The notes below the pieces were generated by a model. The model was not told where the DNA came from. It made no database searches and saw only the letters and a program-made list of their open reading frames with translations. This document shows, one piece after another, positions 25,729-34,542 of a stretch of DNA of 64,000 bases. Source of the stretch: Inquilinus ginsengisoli_A (GTDB lineage Bacteria; Pseudomonadota; Alphaproteobacteria; DSM-16000; Inquilinaceae). The DNA is taken from the NCBI RefSeq assembly GCF_031453975.1, contig NZ_JAVDPW010000010.1, positions 124,001 through 188,000 of the forward strand, in the 5' to 3' direction. A program made the translations under genes and the position numbers. The stretch's first letter is position 1, and each line of letters opens with the position of its first letter.

Positions 25729-26937
25729 ATGCCCGAACGGCTCGACCTCAGATCCGGCCAGCCCGTCTGGTCCGCCCACGGCATGCCGGGCATCCCCGCG
25801 GCGGCTTTGGACGGGGACCACGAGGCGGATGTCGCCATTGTCGGCGGCGGCGTCTCGGGCGCTCTCGTCGCCGACGCGATCCTGCAGGCCGGCCTCAGCG
25901 TCATCGCCATCGATCGCCGCGATTTCGGGCGCGGCTCCTCGGCTGCCAGCACCGCCTTGCTGGCCACCGAGATCGACCGGCCCCTGATCCAGCTGACGGA
26001 CGAGATCGGCGAGGCGCGGGCCGCCCGGGCCTATTGGCGGTCCGCCGCGGCCGTGGATCACCTCCGGACGCGGATCCGCGACCTGGGCCTGCGCCCGAAG
26101 TTCCGGGACCGCCTCTCGGTCTACCTGCCGGGCACCACACTAGGCCTGAAGGATTTGCGCCGGGAGTGCGAGGCCCGGCTGCGGATCGGCCTGCGCTCGC
26201 GTTTCGTCGACAGCGTGGCGCTGCATGACCTGACCTCGATCGACGCCGCCGGCGCCATCGTCTCGGCCGGCAATGCCGAGGCCGATCCGCTTCGGCTGGT
26301 CGGCGGGCTGTGGCGCTCCGCCGGCCGGAGAGGGGCCGCGTTGCATGCGCCGGTCGAGGCCACAGAGGTCCAGGAGACCCGCTCCGGAATCGTCATCGCC
26401 ACCGCCGGCGGACCGGAGATCCGCGCCCGCTTCGCCGTCTTCGCCACCGGCTACGAGCTGATGCCGTTCATCCCGCCCGCGGCGCACGACATCAATTCCA
26501 CCTGGGCGATCGCGACCGCGCCGCAGCCCGACCGGCTGTGGCGCAGCCGGGCGCTGGTGTGGGATGCCAGCGACCCGTATTTCTACGCCCGCACCACCGC
26601 GGACGGACGCGTCGTCGCCGGCGGCAAGGACGAGCCCTTCGCCGACGAGGACAAGCGCGACGCGCTGATCGGCAGCAAGAGCGCTGCGATCGCCCGCCGG
26701 GTCGCCGCGCTGTGGCCGGCGATCGACCCGACGCCGGACTACCGCTGGACCGGCAGCTTCGGCGAAAGCCGGAGCGGCCTGCCGACCATCGGCCGGATTC
26801 CCGGGATGCGCCGCGGCTTCGCAATCCTCGGCTTTGGCGGCAACGGCTTCACCTTCAGCGCGATGGCCGCCCAGTTGATCCCTCGCGCGATCCTGGGCAT
26901 CCCCGATCCCGACGAGGCGATCTTCGCATTTCCCTGA
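25729..26937 (+). CDS. FAD-dependent oxidoreductase (DAO family)
   Basis: 402-residue flavoprotein of the glycine/D-amino-acid oxidase family. The FAD-binding motif is VAIVGGGVSGALVADAIL, a second conserved element is FAVFATGYELMPF, and the C-terminal RSGLPTIGRIPGMRRGFAILGFGGNG closes the FAD site. The substrate is unknown; relatives oxidise amines or amino acids, or act as gamma-glutamylputrescine-oxidase-like proteins. A GTG lies three codons upstream. Its placement with EcfG-like boxes and small membrane proteins suggests a stress-induced rather than catabolic setting. Confidence 0.88.
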   Translation: MPERLDLRSGQPVWSAHGMPGIPAAALDGDHEADVAIVGGGVSGALVADAILQAGLSVIAIDRRDFGRGSSAASTALLATEIDRPLIQLTDEIGEARAARAYWRSAAAVDHLRTRIRDLGLRPKFRDRLSVYLPGTTLGLKDLRRECEARLRIGLRSRFVDSVALHDLTSIDAAGAIVSAGNAEADPLRLVGGLWRSAGRRGAALHAPVEATEVQETRSGIVIATAGGPEIRARFAVFATGYELMPFIPPAAHDINSTWAIATAPQPDRLWRSRALVWDASDPYFYARTTADGRVVAGGKDEPFADEDKRDALIGSKSAAIARRVAALWPAIDPTPDYRWTGSFGESRSGLPTIGRIPGMRRGFAILGFGGNGFTFSAMAAQLIPRAILGIPDPDEAIFAFP

Positions 26938-26969
26938 CATCGGCCCGGACGCTGCCGATCGGAGAAAGC

Positions 26970-26995
26970 GGAACGAAACCATCCGACCCACTATT
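26970..26995 (+). promoter_or_regulatory. EcfG-like promoter candidate for the small membrane gene
   Basis: GGAAC (26970-26974), 17 bp, TATT (26992-26995) followed by GG; two changes from CGTT in the -10 box. It sits about 33 bp before the 25-residue membrane protein and its larger membrane partner. Confidence 0.35.
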
Positions 26996-27028
26996 GGCTA
27001 AGCATCAGTCCTTTTCTTGGAGGCCAAA

Positions 27029-27106
27029 ATGGGCCGCGGAATTCTTCTTTGGCTGCTCGGTGTTCCCATCCCGGTGATCATCATCCTGGCGCTTCTGTTC
27101 CACTGA
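27029..27106 (+). CDS. 25-residue single-span membrane protein
   Basis: Tiny protein: MGRGILLWLLGVPIP and then a hydrophobic stretch ending in LLFH; almost the whole chain is one membrane span. TTGGAGG stands eight bases before the ATG. I know near-identical short proteins as unnamed conserved ORFs in many alphaproteobacteria, often near stress genes. The stop is 13 bp before the next gene, so both are probably co-expressed. Confidence 0.75.
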   Translation: MGRGILLWLLGVPIPVIIILALLFH

Positions 27107-27119
27107 GGAGAACCAGGAC

Positions 27120-27995
27120 ATGACCACCACATTCTCGGACTCCCGGGGCGTGGTCCCGGTGGCCGCGGAGACCGCTTCAGCGGTGTCCTGGGGCGCGATC
27201 TTCGCCGGTGCCGCGGTCGCCGCCGCGGTCACGCTCGCCCTGATGGTCCTGGGCACGGGCTTCGGGCTGTCCATCGTCTCGCCCTGGTCCAACACCGGGG
27301 TCGGCGCCGGCACCTTCGCCGTGACCGCGGCGATCGGGTTCCTGGTGATCCAGTGGATCGCCTCCGGCCTCGGCGGCTACGTCACCGGTCGGCTGCGGAC
27401 CCGCTGGACCGATGTCCACACCGACGAGGTGTTCTTCCGCGACACCGCCCACGGCCTGCTGGCGTGGTGCGTCTCGACCCTGCTCGTCGCAGCACTGCTG
27501 GCGTGCATCGCCTTCGGCGCCGCCTCGACCGGGGTGCAGGCCGGGGCAACCGTCGCCGCCGGTGCGGCGCAGGGCGCGACGGCCGCCGCGTCGAACGCCG
27601 CGCCAGGCGACCCGACCGGCTACTTCGTCGACCAGCTGTTCCGGCAGCCGCCCGGCAGCCAGGTGGCGACGGCGGACCGGGCCGATGCGCGCCAGGAGGT
27701 GACTCGCATCCTGGTGAACGGCGCCGCCACGGGTACGCTGCCGGACGCCGACAAGAGCTACCTCGCCCAGGTCGTGGCGAGCCGGACCGGCCTGAGCCAG
27801 GCCGATGCGGAGAAGCGGGTCGGTGAGGTCGTGGCGCAGATCGACGCCGCAACCGTGAAGGCGAAGCAGGCGGCCGATGCCGCCCGCAAGGCCGGCCTGA
27901 CGACGGCCTTCGCCACCTTCCTGTCGCTGCTGATCGGCGCCTTCATCGCCTCGGTCAGCGCGGCGCTCGGCGGCCGGCTGCGCGACGATCCCTGA
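27120..27995 (+). CDS. Conserved inner-membrane protein
   Basis: 291-residue membrane protein with four likely spans: AVSWGAIFAGAAVAAAVTLALMVLG (about 20-55), VTAAIGFLVIQWIASGLGGYVTGRL, LLAWCVSTLLVAALLACIAF, and a last span near FATFLSLLIGAFIASVSAALGG. Between the third and fourth spans is a soluble Ala/Asp-rich loop of about 120 residues. Similar proteins are common in alphaproteobacteria without a known role. GAGGAG precedes the ATG. A strong terminator follows. Confidence 0.8.
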   Translation: MTTTFSDSRGVVPVAAETASAVSWGAIFAGAAVAAAVTLALMVLGTGFGLSIVSPWSNTGVGAGTFAVTAAIGFLVIQWIASGLGGYVTGRLRTRWTDVHTDEVFFRDTAHGLLAWCVSTLLVAALLACIAFGAASTGVQAGATVAAGAAQGATAAASNAAPGDPTGYFVDQLFRQPPGSQVATADRADARQEVTRILVNGAATGTLPDADKSYLAQVVASRTGLSQADAEKRVGEVVAQIDAATVKAKQAADAARKAGLTTAFATFLSLLIGAFIASVSAALGGRLRDDP

Positions 27996-28025
27996 TCGGT
28001 TCGTCGAGGTCCGGACGTGAAAAGG

Positions 28026-28051
28026 AAACCCCGGCTTCAGCCGGGGTTTTT
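28026..28051 (+). terminator. Rho-independent terminator
   Basis: AACCCCGGC-TTCA-GCCGGGGTT followed by TTT: a 9-bp GC-rich stem, 4-base loop and T run, 30 bp after the membrane protein's stop. It ends the 27.0-28.0 kb transcript. Confidence 0.9.
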
Positions 28052-28169
28052 CTTGAGCGAGACTGGGTCCCCGGCGTATGGCCCGTCTCCAGCCAGCCGA
28101 TTGATGCACCGGGGCCGGCGCGATAGGCTGGTTTGCCTGCTGCCCCCCGACGGGCGTGCGATCGATGCG

Positions 28170-29078
28170 ATGGGAATGCGGTCACCGGTGCAGAAGATCA
28201 TCGTCATCGGGGCGGGCCCGGCCGGCTTGAGCGCGGCCATTTGGCTGCGGCGCTTCGACCTCCACCCCATCGTGCTGGACAGCCATGACCGGCCGGGCGG
28301 CCAGTTGCTCTCGATCGGCAACCTCATTCCCGACTTTCCGGGAATTCCCGAGGTTGCGGGTCCGGACCTCGCCGCACGGCTTGCGGCGCATGCCTCGGCC
28401 CTCGGCGTGCAGATCCGCCAAAACATCGTGGTGGAAGGGATCGATCCGGAGTCCGGCGTCGTTCGGACGACCACGGGGCCGTATGGCTATGACCGGCTGA
28501 TCATCGCCTCGGGCAGCCGGCAGAAGACCCTCGGCATCCCCGGCGAAGCCGAGATGATCGGGCGCGGCGAGGTGTATTCGGCCTCGCAGGATGCGCAGCG
28601 CTTCGCCGGACGGACCGTGGTGATCGTCGGGGGCGGCGACCGCGCCGTCGAAAACGCGCTGCTGCTGGCCGAGGCGGCGGCGCGGGTGGTCCTGGTGCAC
28701 AGGTCGCCAGTCTTTCGCGGGCAGGACCGCTTCCTCGACCGGATGGCGAAGACCGCAAACATCGAGGTCCGGGCGCCGGCGCGGGTGCTGCGGATCGTCG
28801 GACGCGATCGGGTCGAAGGTGTCGAGATCGAGCAGGGCTCCGAAATCCGCATCCTGCCGTGCGCCGCCGTGCTGGTGCGCATCGGGGTCACGGGGAATAC
28901 GTCTTTCCTGAACGACACCAGCCTGATCGATGAGCGGGGATTCCTGCGCGTCGACGAACGCTGCCGGACCCGCCTGCCGAATGTCTGGGCGATCGGCGAT
29001 GTCGCGCTGGACCCCTTTTTCGCGTCGATCTCGGCCGGCATCGGCCAGGCCGCGATGGTCGCGAAACAGCTGGTCTAG
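28170..29078 (+). CDS. Thioredoxin-reductase-like NAD(P)/FAD oxidoreductase without the CxxC
   Basis: 302-residue two-dinucleotide-fold flavoprotein. The FAD motif is VIGAGPAGLSAAIWLRR, the GGQL and IPDFPG blocks are as in TrxB, the NAD(P) motif is VIVGGGDRAVENALLL, and the end is VWAIGDVALDP. Where thioredoxin reductase has CATC, this protein has SASQD, so it cannot reduce thioredoxin. It is nearer to the ferredoxin-NADP reductase/TrxB-like group. ATGs at 28170 and 28176 are both possible starts. Confidence 0.88.
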   Translation: MGMRSPVQKIIVIGAGPAGLSAAIWLRRFDLHPIVLDSHDRPGGQLLSIGNLIPDFPGIPEVAGPDLAARLAAHASALGVQIRQNIVVEGIDPESGVVRTTTGPYGYDRLIIASGSRQKTLGIPGEAEMIGRGEVYSASQDAQRFAGRTVVIVGGGDRAVENALLLAEAAARVVLVHRSPVFRGQDRFLDRMAKTANIEVRAPARVLRIVGRDRVEGVEIEQGSEIRILPCAAVLVRIGVTGNTSFLNDTSLIDERGFLRVDERCRTRLPNVWAIGDVALDPFFASISAGIGQAAMVAKQLV

Positions 29079-29087
29079 ACTCCAGAC

Positions 29088-29113
29088 GGCTGCCGGTTCG
29101 ACGGCCGGCAGCC
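29088..29113 (+). terminator. Terminator-like hairpin
   Basis: GGCTGCCGG pairs with CCGGCAGCC over an 8-base loop, right after the oxidoreductase stop. No T tract follows, so it may need Rho or only protect the 3' end. Confidence 0.55.
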
Positions 29114-29364
29114 TTCGGGACATTTCGGCTCTCCGAAAATTCGCATAGCGTTTTGATTTCGCCCGGGTTTGGTGAGGATAATAGTCTCCTGTTGAATCTC
29201 TCTGCCGTCCAATACAACCTATGAGAGTATGTAGAAATACCCAGGCAGATCGGGGATCGCGGGTGCCGTTTCGGGTCGGCCGACAGGTCAGTTGCAGAAG
29301 CAACGAACCGAGACGGACCGAAAAAGCTGGACCCGGCCCCGGTTCTTATGACATATCGATCAAC

Positions 29365-30300
29365 ATGACTGCCGAACCGAACCTGACCCGGTCCGGACGC
29401 CGTGCCTTCTGCGTGAGATCTACCCGCAGGAACACGGATCGTCGATCGGGGCTCGCCGTCGTTGCAGCCATCGGTGTGGCACTGGTCGCCACCGGATGCG
29501 CTCCCACCCAGTCCGGGAAGGGGAGCATCGCTGAACGGCCGACTGTCCAACGACCCGCCGATCCGGGTGTCGTCGCCATTAACGGCGTGCGCTACGTGGC
29601 GCGCACCGATCGCGATTCCGTGCAAGTCGGCGACGCCACTTGGTATGGGCCCGGCTTCCACGGCCGGAAGACCGCCAGCGGCGAACGCTTCGACAGCGGT
29701 CTCGTCACCGCCGCGCACCGCAGCCTGCCGATGCCCAGCCTGGTCAAGGTCACCAACCTCGACAACGGTCGGACGCTGATCGTCAGGATCAACGACCGCG
29801 GCCCGTTCGTGCGGTCGAAGATCATCGACATGTCCGCCCGTGGTGCGGAGTTGCTGGGCTTCCGCGGCAGCGGTTCGGCCCGGGTCAAGATCCAGGTGCT
29901 CGAAGAAGAGACGCGCTACCAGGCGCTGCAACTGCAGCGGCAGCAGGCGCGGCGCAGCCAGGTCGCCTCCGCCGGCGGCCCGGCCGATGTCGGCGACGTG
30001 CCCTATATCGCCGTCCCGCCGGCGCCGGCGCTGCCCGCCCGGATGCCGGAGATCGTCGGCCGCGCCGAGGACGAGGGGAAGCCGACCGGCCTCTTCGTCG
30101 CCGCCGCCAAGGTCACCCGGCCGCAGCAGGTGGCCACGCTGTCCGAAGCTCTGCGCCGCTTCGGACCGGTCTCGACCGCCGCTGGTTCCGGCGCGATCGA
30201 ACTGCGCATCGGCCCCTTCATCGACCCCAAGGCCGCATCGAGCGCCCTGAAGCAGATCGCCGATGCCGGCTATCCCGGGGCGCGCATCGTCGCGGAGTAA
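29365..30300 (+). CDS. rlpA: RlpA-type septal ring lipoprotein
   Basis: 311-residue outer-membrane-type lipoprotein. The lipobox is LVATGC (Cys45). The double-psi beta-barrel of the RlpA lytic transglycosylase family carries ATWYGPGFHGRKTASGERFD and NDRGPFVRSKIIDMSARGA. A C-terminal SPOR domain (about 240-311) ends in YPGARIVAE and should bind denuded septal glycan. The ATG at 29365 is chosen because it gives a normal length before the lipobox; the open frame extends upstream through AT-rich DNA without a ribosome site. Confidence 0.92.
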   Translation: MTAEPNLTRSGRRAFCVRSTRRNTDRRSGLAVVAAIGVALVATGCAPTQSGKGSIAERPTVQRPADPGVVAINGVRYVARTDRDSVQVGDATWYGPGFHGRKTASGERFDSGLVTAAHRSLPMPSLVKVTNLDNGRTLIVRINDRGPFVRSKIIDMSARGAELLGFRGSGSARVKIQVLEEETRYQALQLQRQQARRSQVASAGGPADVGDVPYIAVPPAPALPARMPEIVGRAEDEGKPTGLFVAAAKVTRPQQVATLSEALRRFGPVSTAAGSGAIELRIGPFIDPKAASSALKQIADAGYPGARIVAE

Positions 30301-30447
30301 CGGCCGGCCAGACGTGGGGAATGCCCGGCCGTCGCAGATGACGGTCTCAATCATCTGGATCATGCGGTCCGCAACTCGCTAGGGTGGGGCTCGCCTGGCC
30401 CTGGCGGACGAGACCCGTCCCCGAGGCGAACCATCGGGACGGATCGC

Positions 30448-31092
30448 TTGAGCACGCGCGGACAGTTCATCACCCTGGAAGGCGGCGAGGGCTCCGGCAA
30501 GAGCACCCAGCTCCGCCGCCTCGCCACGACCCTGGCCGAACGCGGCCTGGAGGTCGTGACCACGCGCGAGCCCGGAGGCTCTCCCGGGGCCGAGGCGATC
30601 CGCGACCTCCTGGTCAAGGGCGACACCGACCGCTGGGACGCCGTGACTGAGGCTCTGCTCCATTTCGCCGCCCGGCGCGACCATCTGCGCGTCACCGTGC
30701 GCCCCGCCCTGGCTCGCGGCGCCTGGGTGGTGTCGGACCGCTACGCCGACAGCTCGCTGGTCTATCAGGGCGTGGGGCAGGGGGTGGATCGCGGCGTGCT
30801 CGACACCCTGTTCCAGATCGCGACGGACGGGCTGAAGCCGGACCTCACGCTGCTGCTCGACGTGCCGGTCGAAATCGGCCTGGCGCGGGCCGGCGCCCGG
30901 CGCGGGGCCGAGGATCGCTATGAGCGGATGGGCGAGGCGCTGCACCGCCGGCTGCGCGACGGCTTCCTGGCCATCGCCGCGGCCGAGCCGCAGCGCTGCG
31001 TCGTGATCGACGCCGCCGGCCCGATCGACGATGTGGCCGCCGCCATCCGGACCGCCGTCGACGCCAGGTTCAAGTTGGGGGCCGTCAGGTGA
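30448..31092 (+). CDS. tmk: Thymidylate kinase
   Basis: 214-residue enzyme that phosphorylates dTMP to dTDP. The P-loop is EGGEGSGKST (residues 11-20), the DR motif is SDRYADSSLVYQG, and the lid is RAGARRGAEDRYE. The start is a TTG at 30448 with a loose GGGACGG ribosome site; no in-frame ATG fits. It overlaps holB by 4 bp, the first pair of a tmk-holB-metG-tatD cluster conserved across alphaproteobacteria. Confidence 0.96.
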   Translation: MSTRGQFITLEGGEGSGKSTQLRRLATTLAERGLEVVTTREPGGSPGAEAIRDLLVKGDTDRWDAVTEALLHFAARRDHLRVTVRPALARGAWVVSDRYADSSLVYQGVGQGVDRGVLDTLFQIATDGLKPDLTLLLDVPVEIGLARAGARRGAEDRYERMGEALHRRLRDGFLAIAAAEPQRCVVIDAAGPIDDVAAAIRTAVDARFKLGAVR

Positions 31093-32162
31093 CCGAGCCC
31101 CTGCTGGCGCCCCGCGCCAACCCCCGGCTGCTCGGCCATGAGGCGGCGGAGGCGGCGTTCCTGGACGCGTTCCGCGCCGGCCGGCTGCCGCATGCCTGGC
31201 TGATCACCGGCCCATCCGGCATCGGCAAGGCCACCTTTGCTCATCGTGTCGCCCGCTTCCTGATGGCCGGCGGCCGCCCTGACGCGGCAGGTCTCGACCT
31301 GCCGCTGGAGCACCCGACCTTCCGCCGCGCCGCCGCCGGCGGCCATGCCGACCTGCTGACCATCGAGCGCAACAACGGCGACGACGAGCGCAAGCGCCGC
31401 AGCCGCGAGATCCCGGTCGAGGAGATCCGGCGCATCGACCCGTTCCTGCGCCTGACCGCGGCCGAGGGCGCCTGGCGCGCCGTCATCGTCGACGAGGCCG
31501 AGGCGATGAACCGCAACGGCGCCAACGCCCTGCTGAAGATCCTGGAGGAGCCGCCGGCCCGCGCCATCCTGCTGCTGACCTGCGGCAACCCCGGCGCGCT
31601 GCTGCCCACCATCCGCTCACGCTGCCGGCACCTGGCGCTGGAGCCGCTGCCGGATGCGACGGTCGACCGGCTGCTGGCCGAGCACGCGCCGGAGCTGGAT
31701 CCAGCCGACCGGGCGGCGCTGGTGCGCCTGGCCGAGGGCAGCATCGGCCGCGCCACGTCGCTGCTGGAGGAGGGCGGGCTCGGCCTCTATCGCGACATGG
31801 TGGCGCTGCTGGACGACTTCCCGCGGGTCGATTTCCGCGCCGTGCACAAGATGGGCGACCGGATCGGGCCGGTGGCCGCCGAATCGAGCTGGCGGCTGTT
31901 CACCGAGCTGCTGGTCTGGTGGATGGCGCGGCTGGCCCGCGCCGCCGCCCGCGGCACCGAGCCGCCCGAGATCGTGGCGGGCGAGGGGACGGTGATGCAG
32001 CGTGTGGTCGGTGCGGTCGGCAGGGCCGGCGGCCTTGATCGCTGGGTGGAGCTGTGGGACAACACCCGCCGTCTGTTCGCCCAGGCGGACGGGTCCAACC
32101 TCGATCGGAAGCAGGTCCTCCTGCAGGCGTTCATCGGCATCGAGCGCGCCTGCAACAGCTGA
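31089..32162 (+). CDS. holB: DNA polymerase III subunit delta prime
   Basis: 357-residue clamp-loader subunit. The AAA+ fold has HAWLITGPSGIGKATFAHR as a Walker-A-like loop and VIVDEAEAMNRNGANALLKILEEPP with the sensor 1 area TCGNPGALLPTIRSRC (SRC motif). The start is GTG, with a 4-bp overlap with tmk. An insert of about 20 residues (NNGDDERKRRSREIPVEEIRRI region) is usual for alphaproteobacterial HolB. Confidence 0.95.
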   Translation: MTEPLLAPRANPRLLGHEAAEAAFLDAFRAGRLPHAWLITGPSGIGKATFAHRVARFLMAGGRPDAAGLDLPLEHPTFRRAAAGGHADLLTIERNNGDDERKRRSREIPVEEIRRIDPFLRLTAAEGAWRAVIVDEAEAMNRNGANALLKILEEPPARAILLLTCGNPGALLPTIRSRCRHLALEPLPDATVDRLLAEHAPELDPADRAALVRLAEGSIGRATSLLEEGGLGLYRDMVALLDDFPRVDFRAVHKMGDRIGPVAAESSWRLFTELLVWWMARLARAAARGTEPPEIVAGEGTVMQRVVGAVGRAGGLDRWVELWDNTRRLFAQADGSNLDRKQVLLQAFIGIERACNS

Positions 32163-32191
32163 CCGCCGCCACAGCACGAAAAGAGGCCGCG

Positions 32192-33745
32192 ATGTCGGCG
32201 CCGAAGCCCTTCTACATCACCACCCCGATCTACTACGTCAACGACAAGCCGCATATCGGCCACGCCTACACCACGCTCGCCTGCGACGTGCTGGCGCGGT
32301 TCAAGCGGCTCGACGGCTATGACGTGCATTTCCTGACCGGCACCGACGAGCACGGCCAGAAGGTGCAGAAGGCGGCCGAGCTGGCCGGGATCGACCCGCA
32401 GGCCTTCACCGACCAGGTCAGCCAGAATTTCCGCGACCTGGCCGCGGCGATGAACTTCAGCAACGACGACTTCATCCGCACCACCGAGCCGCGCCACATC
32501 AAGGCGTCGCAGGCGATCTGGGAGGCGATGAAGGCCAATGGCGACATCTATCTTGGCGGCTATGCCGGCTGGTACTCGGTGCGCGACGAGGCGTTCTACG
32601 GCGAGGACGAGCTGACCATTGTCGACGGCAAGCGCATCGCCCCGACCGGCGCCGAATGCGACTGGGTGGAGGAGCCGAGCTACTTCTTCCGCCTGTCGGC
32701 CTGGGGCGACCGGCTGCTGGCCTTCTACGAGGCCAACCCGGACTTCATCGCGCCGGAATCGCGCCGCAACGAGGTCATCGCCTTCGTGAAGTCGGGGCTG
32801 CGCGACCTGTCGATCAGCCGCACCACCTTCAACTGGGGGGTGAAGGTGCCAGGCGACGAGGCGCACATCATGTATGTGTGGGTCGACGCGCTGACCAACT
32901 ACCTCACCGCGGTCGGCTATCCCGACACCCAGGCCGAGAGCTTCAAGCGCTTCTGGCCGGCCGACCTGCACATGGTCGGCAAGGACATCCTGCGTTTCCA
33001 CGCCCTGTACTGGCCCGCCTTCCTGATGTCGGCCGGCCTGCCGGTGGTGAAGCGCGTCTTCGCCCATGGCTGGTGGACCAATGAGGGCCAGAAGATCTCG
33101 AAGTCGCTCGGTAACGTGATCGACCCGCTGGAGCTGGTGGAGACCTACGGCCTCGACCCGGTGCGGTACTTCCTGCTGCGCGAGGTCTCGTTCGGCCAGG
33201 ACGGCGACTTCTCGCGCCGCGCCATGGTCCAGCGCACCAATGGCGAGCTGGCCAACGGCTTCGGCAACCTTGCCCAGCGTGTGCTGTCGATGATCGCCAA
33301 GAACTGCGACGGCCGCGTGCCGCAGCCCGGCCCCCTGACCGAGGTCGACCGCGGGCTGCTGGACCAGCTGCCGGCGCTGCTGGAGACGCTGCGTCGCGAA
33401 TTCGACGCCCAGGCCTTCCATCGCGGGCTGGAGGCGGTGTGGACCGTCGTCGGCGAGGCCAACCGCTATGTCGACGAGCAGGCGCCCTGGACCCTGCGCA
33501 AGACCGACCCCGCGCGGATGGCCACAGTGCTGTGGGTGCTGGCCGAGACGGTGCGGCGCCTGTCGATCCTGGTGCAGCCGATCATGCCGCAGGCGATGGC
33601 GAAGACGCTCGACCAGTTGGCCGTGGCGGACGACGCGCGCAGCTTCGCCCGGGTCGGCGACGCCGATGCCCTGGTGCCCGGCACGCCGCTGCCGAAGCCC
33701 GAGGGCGTGTTCCCGCGCTATATCGAGCCGGAGAGCGCCGCCTGA
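32192..33745 (+). CDS. metG: Methionyl-tRNA synthetase
   Basis: 517-residue class I synthetase. The HIGH motif is in YVNDKPHIGHAYT, the KMSKS loop is KISKS in EGQKISKSLGN, and WFWDAL-like residues appear as YVWVDALTNYL. The short form lacks the zinc knuckle pair and the C-terminal tRNA-binding domain, as in most alphaproteobacteria. AAAGAGG precedes the ATG. Its stop overlaps the tatD start by one base (TGATG). Confidence 0.97.
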   Translation: MSAPKPFYITTPIYYVNDKPHIGHAYTTLACDVLARFKRLDGYDVHFLTGTDEHGQKVQKAAELAGIDPQAFTDQVSQNFRDLAAAMNFSNDDFIRTTEPRHIKASQAIWEAMKANGDIYLGGYAGWYSVRDEAFYGEDELTIVDGKRIAPTGAECDWVEEPSYFFRLSAWGDRLLAFYEANPDFIAPESRRNEVIAFVKSGLRDLSISRTTFNWGVKVPGDEAHIMYVWVDALTNYLTAVGYPDTQAESFKRFWPADLHMVGKDILRFHALYWPAFLMSAGLPVVKRVFAHGWWTNEGQKISKSLGNVIDPLELVETYGLDPVRYFLLREVSFGQDGDFSRRAMVQRTNGELANGFGNLAQRVLSMIAKNCDGRVPQPGPLTEVDRGLLDQLPALLETLRREFDAQAFHRGLEAVWTVVGEANRYVDEQAPWTLRKTDPARMATVLWVLAETVRRLSILVQPIMPQAMAKTLDQLAVADDARSFARVGDADALVPGTPLPKPEGVFPRYIEPESAA

Positions 33746-34539
33746 TGCTGGTCGACAGTCACTGCCACCTGGATTTCCCGGATTTCGCCGCGGAGATCGA
33801 CGATGTGGTCGGCCGCGCCACGGCCGCCGGAATCGGCTGCATGCTGACCATCTGCACCCGGCCGGAGCGGCTGCCGGCGACCATCGCCCTGGTCGAGCGC
33901 TTTCCGATGCTCTACGGCGCGGTCGGGGTGCACCCGCATGAGGCCAAGGACTTCACCGACCTCACGGTCGAGGAGATCCTCGACCTCACCACCCATCCGA
34001 AGATCGTCGGCATCGGCGAGACCGGCCTCGACTACCACTACGGGTTGAGTCCGGCCGAGGCGCAGCAGGAGGGCTTCCGCCGCCACATCCGCGCCGCCCG
34101 CATCGCCGACCTGCCGATCATTGTCCACACCCGCGAGGCCGAGGCCGACACGCTGCGGATCCTGGAAGAGGAGGGGCAGGGCGGCGACCGGCCACCGCTG
34201 CGCGGCATCATCCATTGCTTCAGCGGAACGCGGCAACTGGCTGAAGAATCAGTGAAACTCGGGCTTCATATCTCGCTGTCCGGGATCGTGACCTTCAACA
34301 AGTCCGAGGACATCCGCGCCACCGCCAAGGACGTCCCGCTCGACCGCATCCTGGTCGAGACCGACGCGCCCTACCTCGCGCCGGTGCCGAAGCGCGGCAA
34401 GCGCAACGAGCCCGCCTTCGTCGCCCACACCGCCCAGCGCGTGGCCGAGCTGCACGGCCTTCCAAGCTCAGATTTTGCGCGAAGGACGACGGACAACTTC
34501 TTCAACCTGTTCACGAAAATTCCGAGACAAGAGGCCTGA
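33745..34539 (+). CDS. tatD: TatD family metal-dependent hydrolase
   Basis: 264-residue TIM-barrel deoxyribonuclease-type hydrolase. Metal-binding features are DSHCHLDFPDF at the N-terminus, GETGLDYHY, IVHTREA, IHCFSGT and ETDAPYLAPVP. It probably acts on DNA ends or damaged DNA in the cytoplasm, as E. coli TatD-like proteins do. It is one base overlapped with metG and 3 bp from the next hydrolase gene, so translation is coupled. Confidence 0.95.
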   Translation: MLVDSHCHLDFPDFAAEIDDVVGRATAAGIGCMLTICTRPERLPATIALVERFPMLYGAVGVHPHEAKDFTDLTVEEILDLTTHPKIVGIGETGLDYHYGLSPAEAQQEGFRRHIRAARIADLPIIVHTREAEADTLRILEEEGQGGDRPPLRGIIHCFSGTRQLAEESVKLGLHISLSGIVTFNKSEDIRATAKDVPLDRILVETDAPYLAPVPKRGKRNEPAFVAHTAQRVAELHGLPSSDFARRTTDNFFNLFTKIPRQEA

Positions 34540-34542
34540 GCG

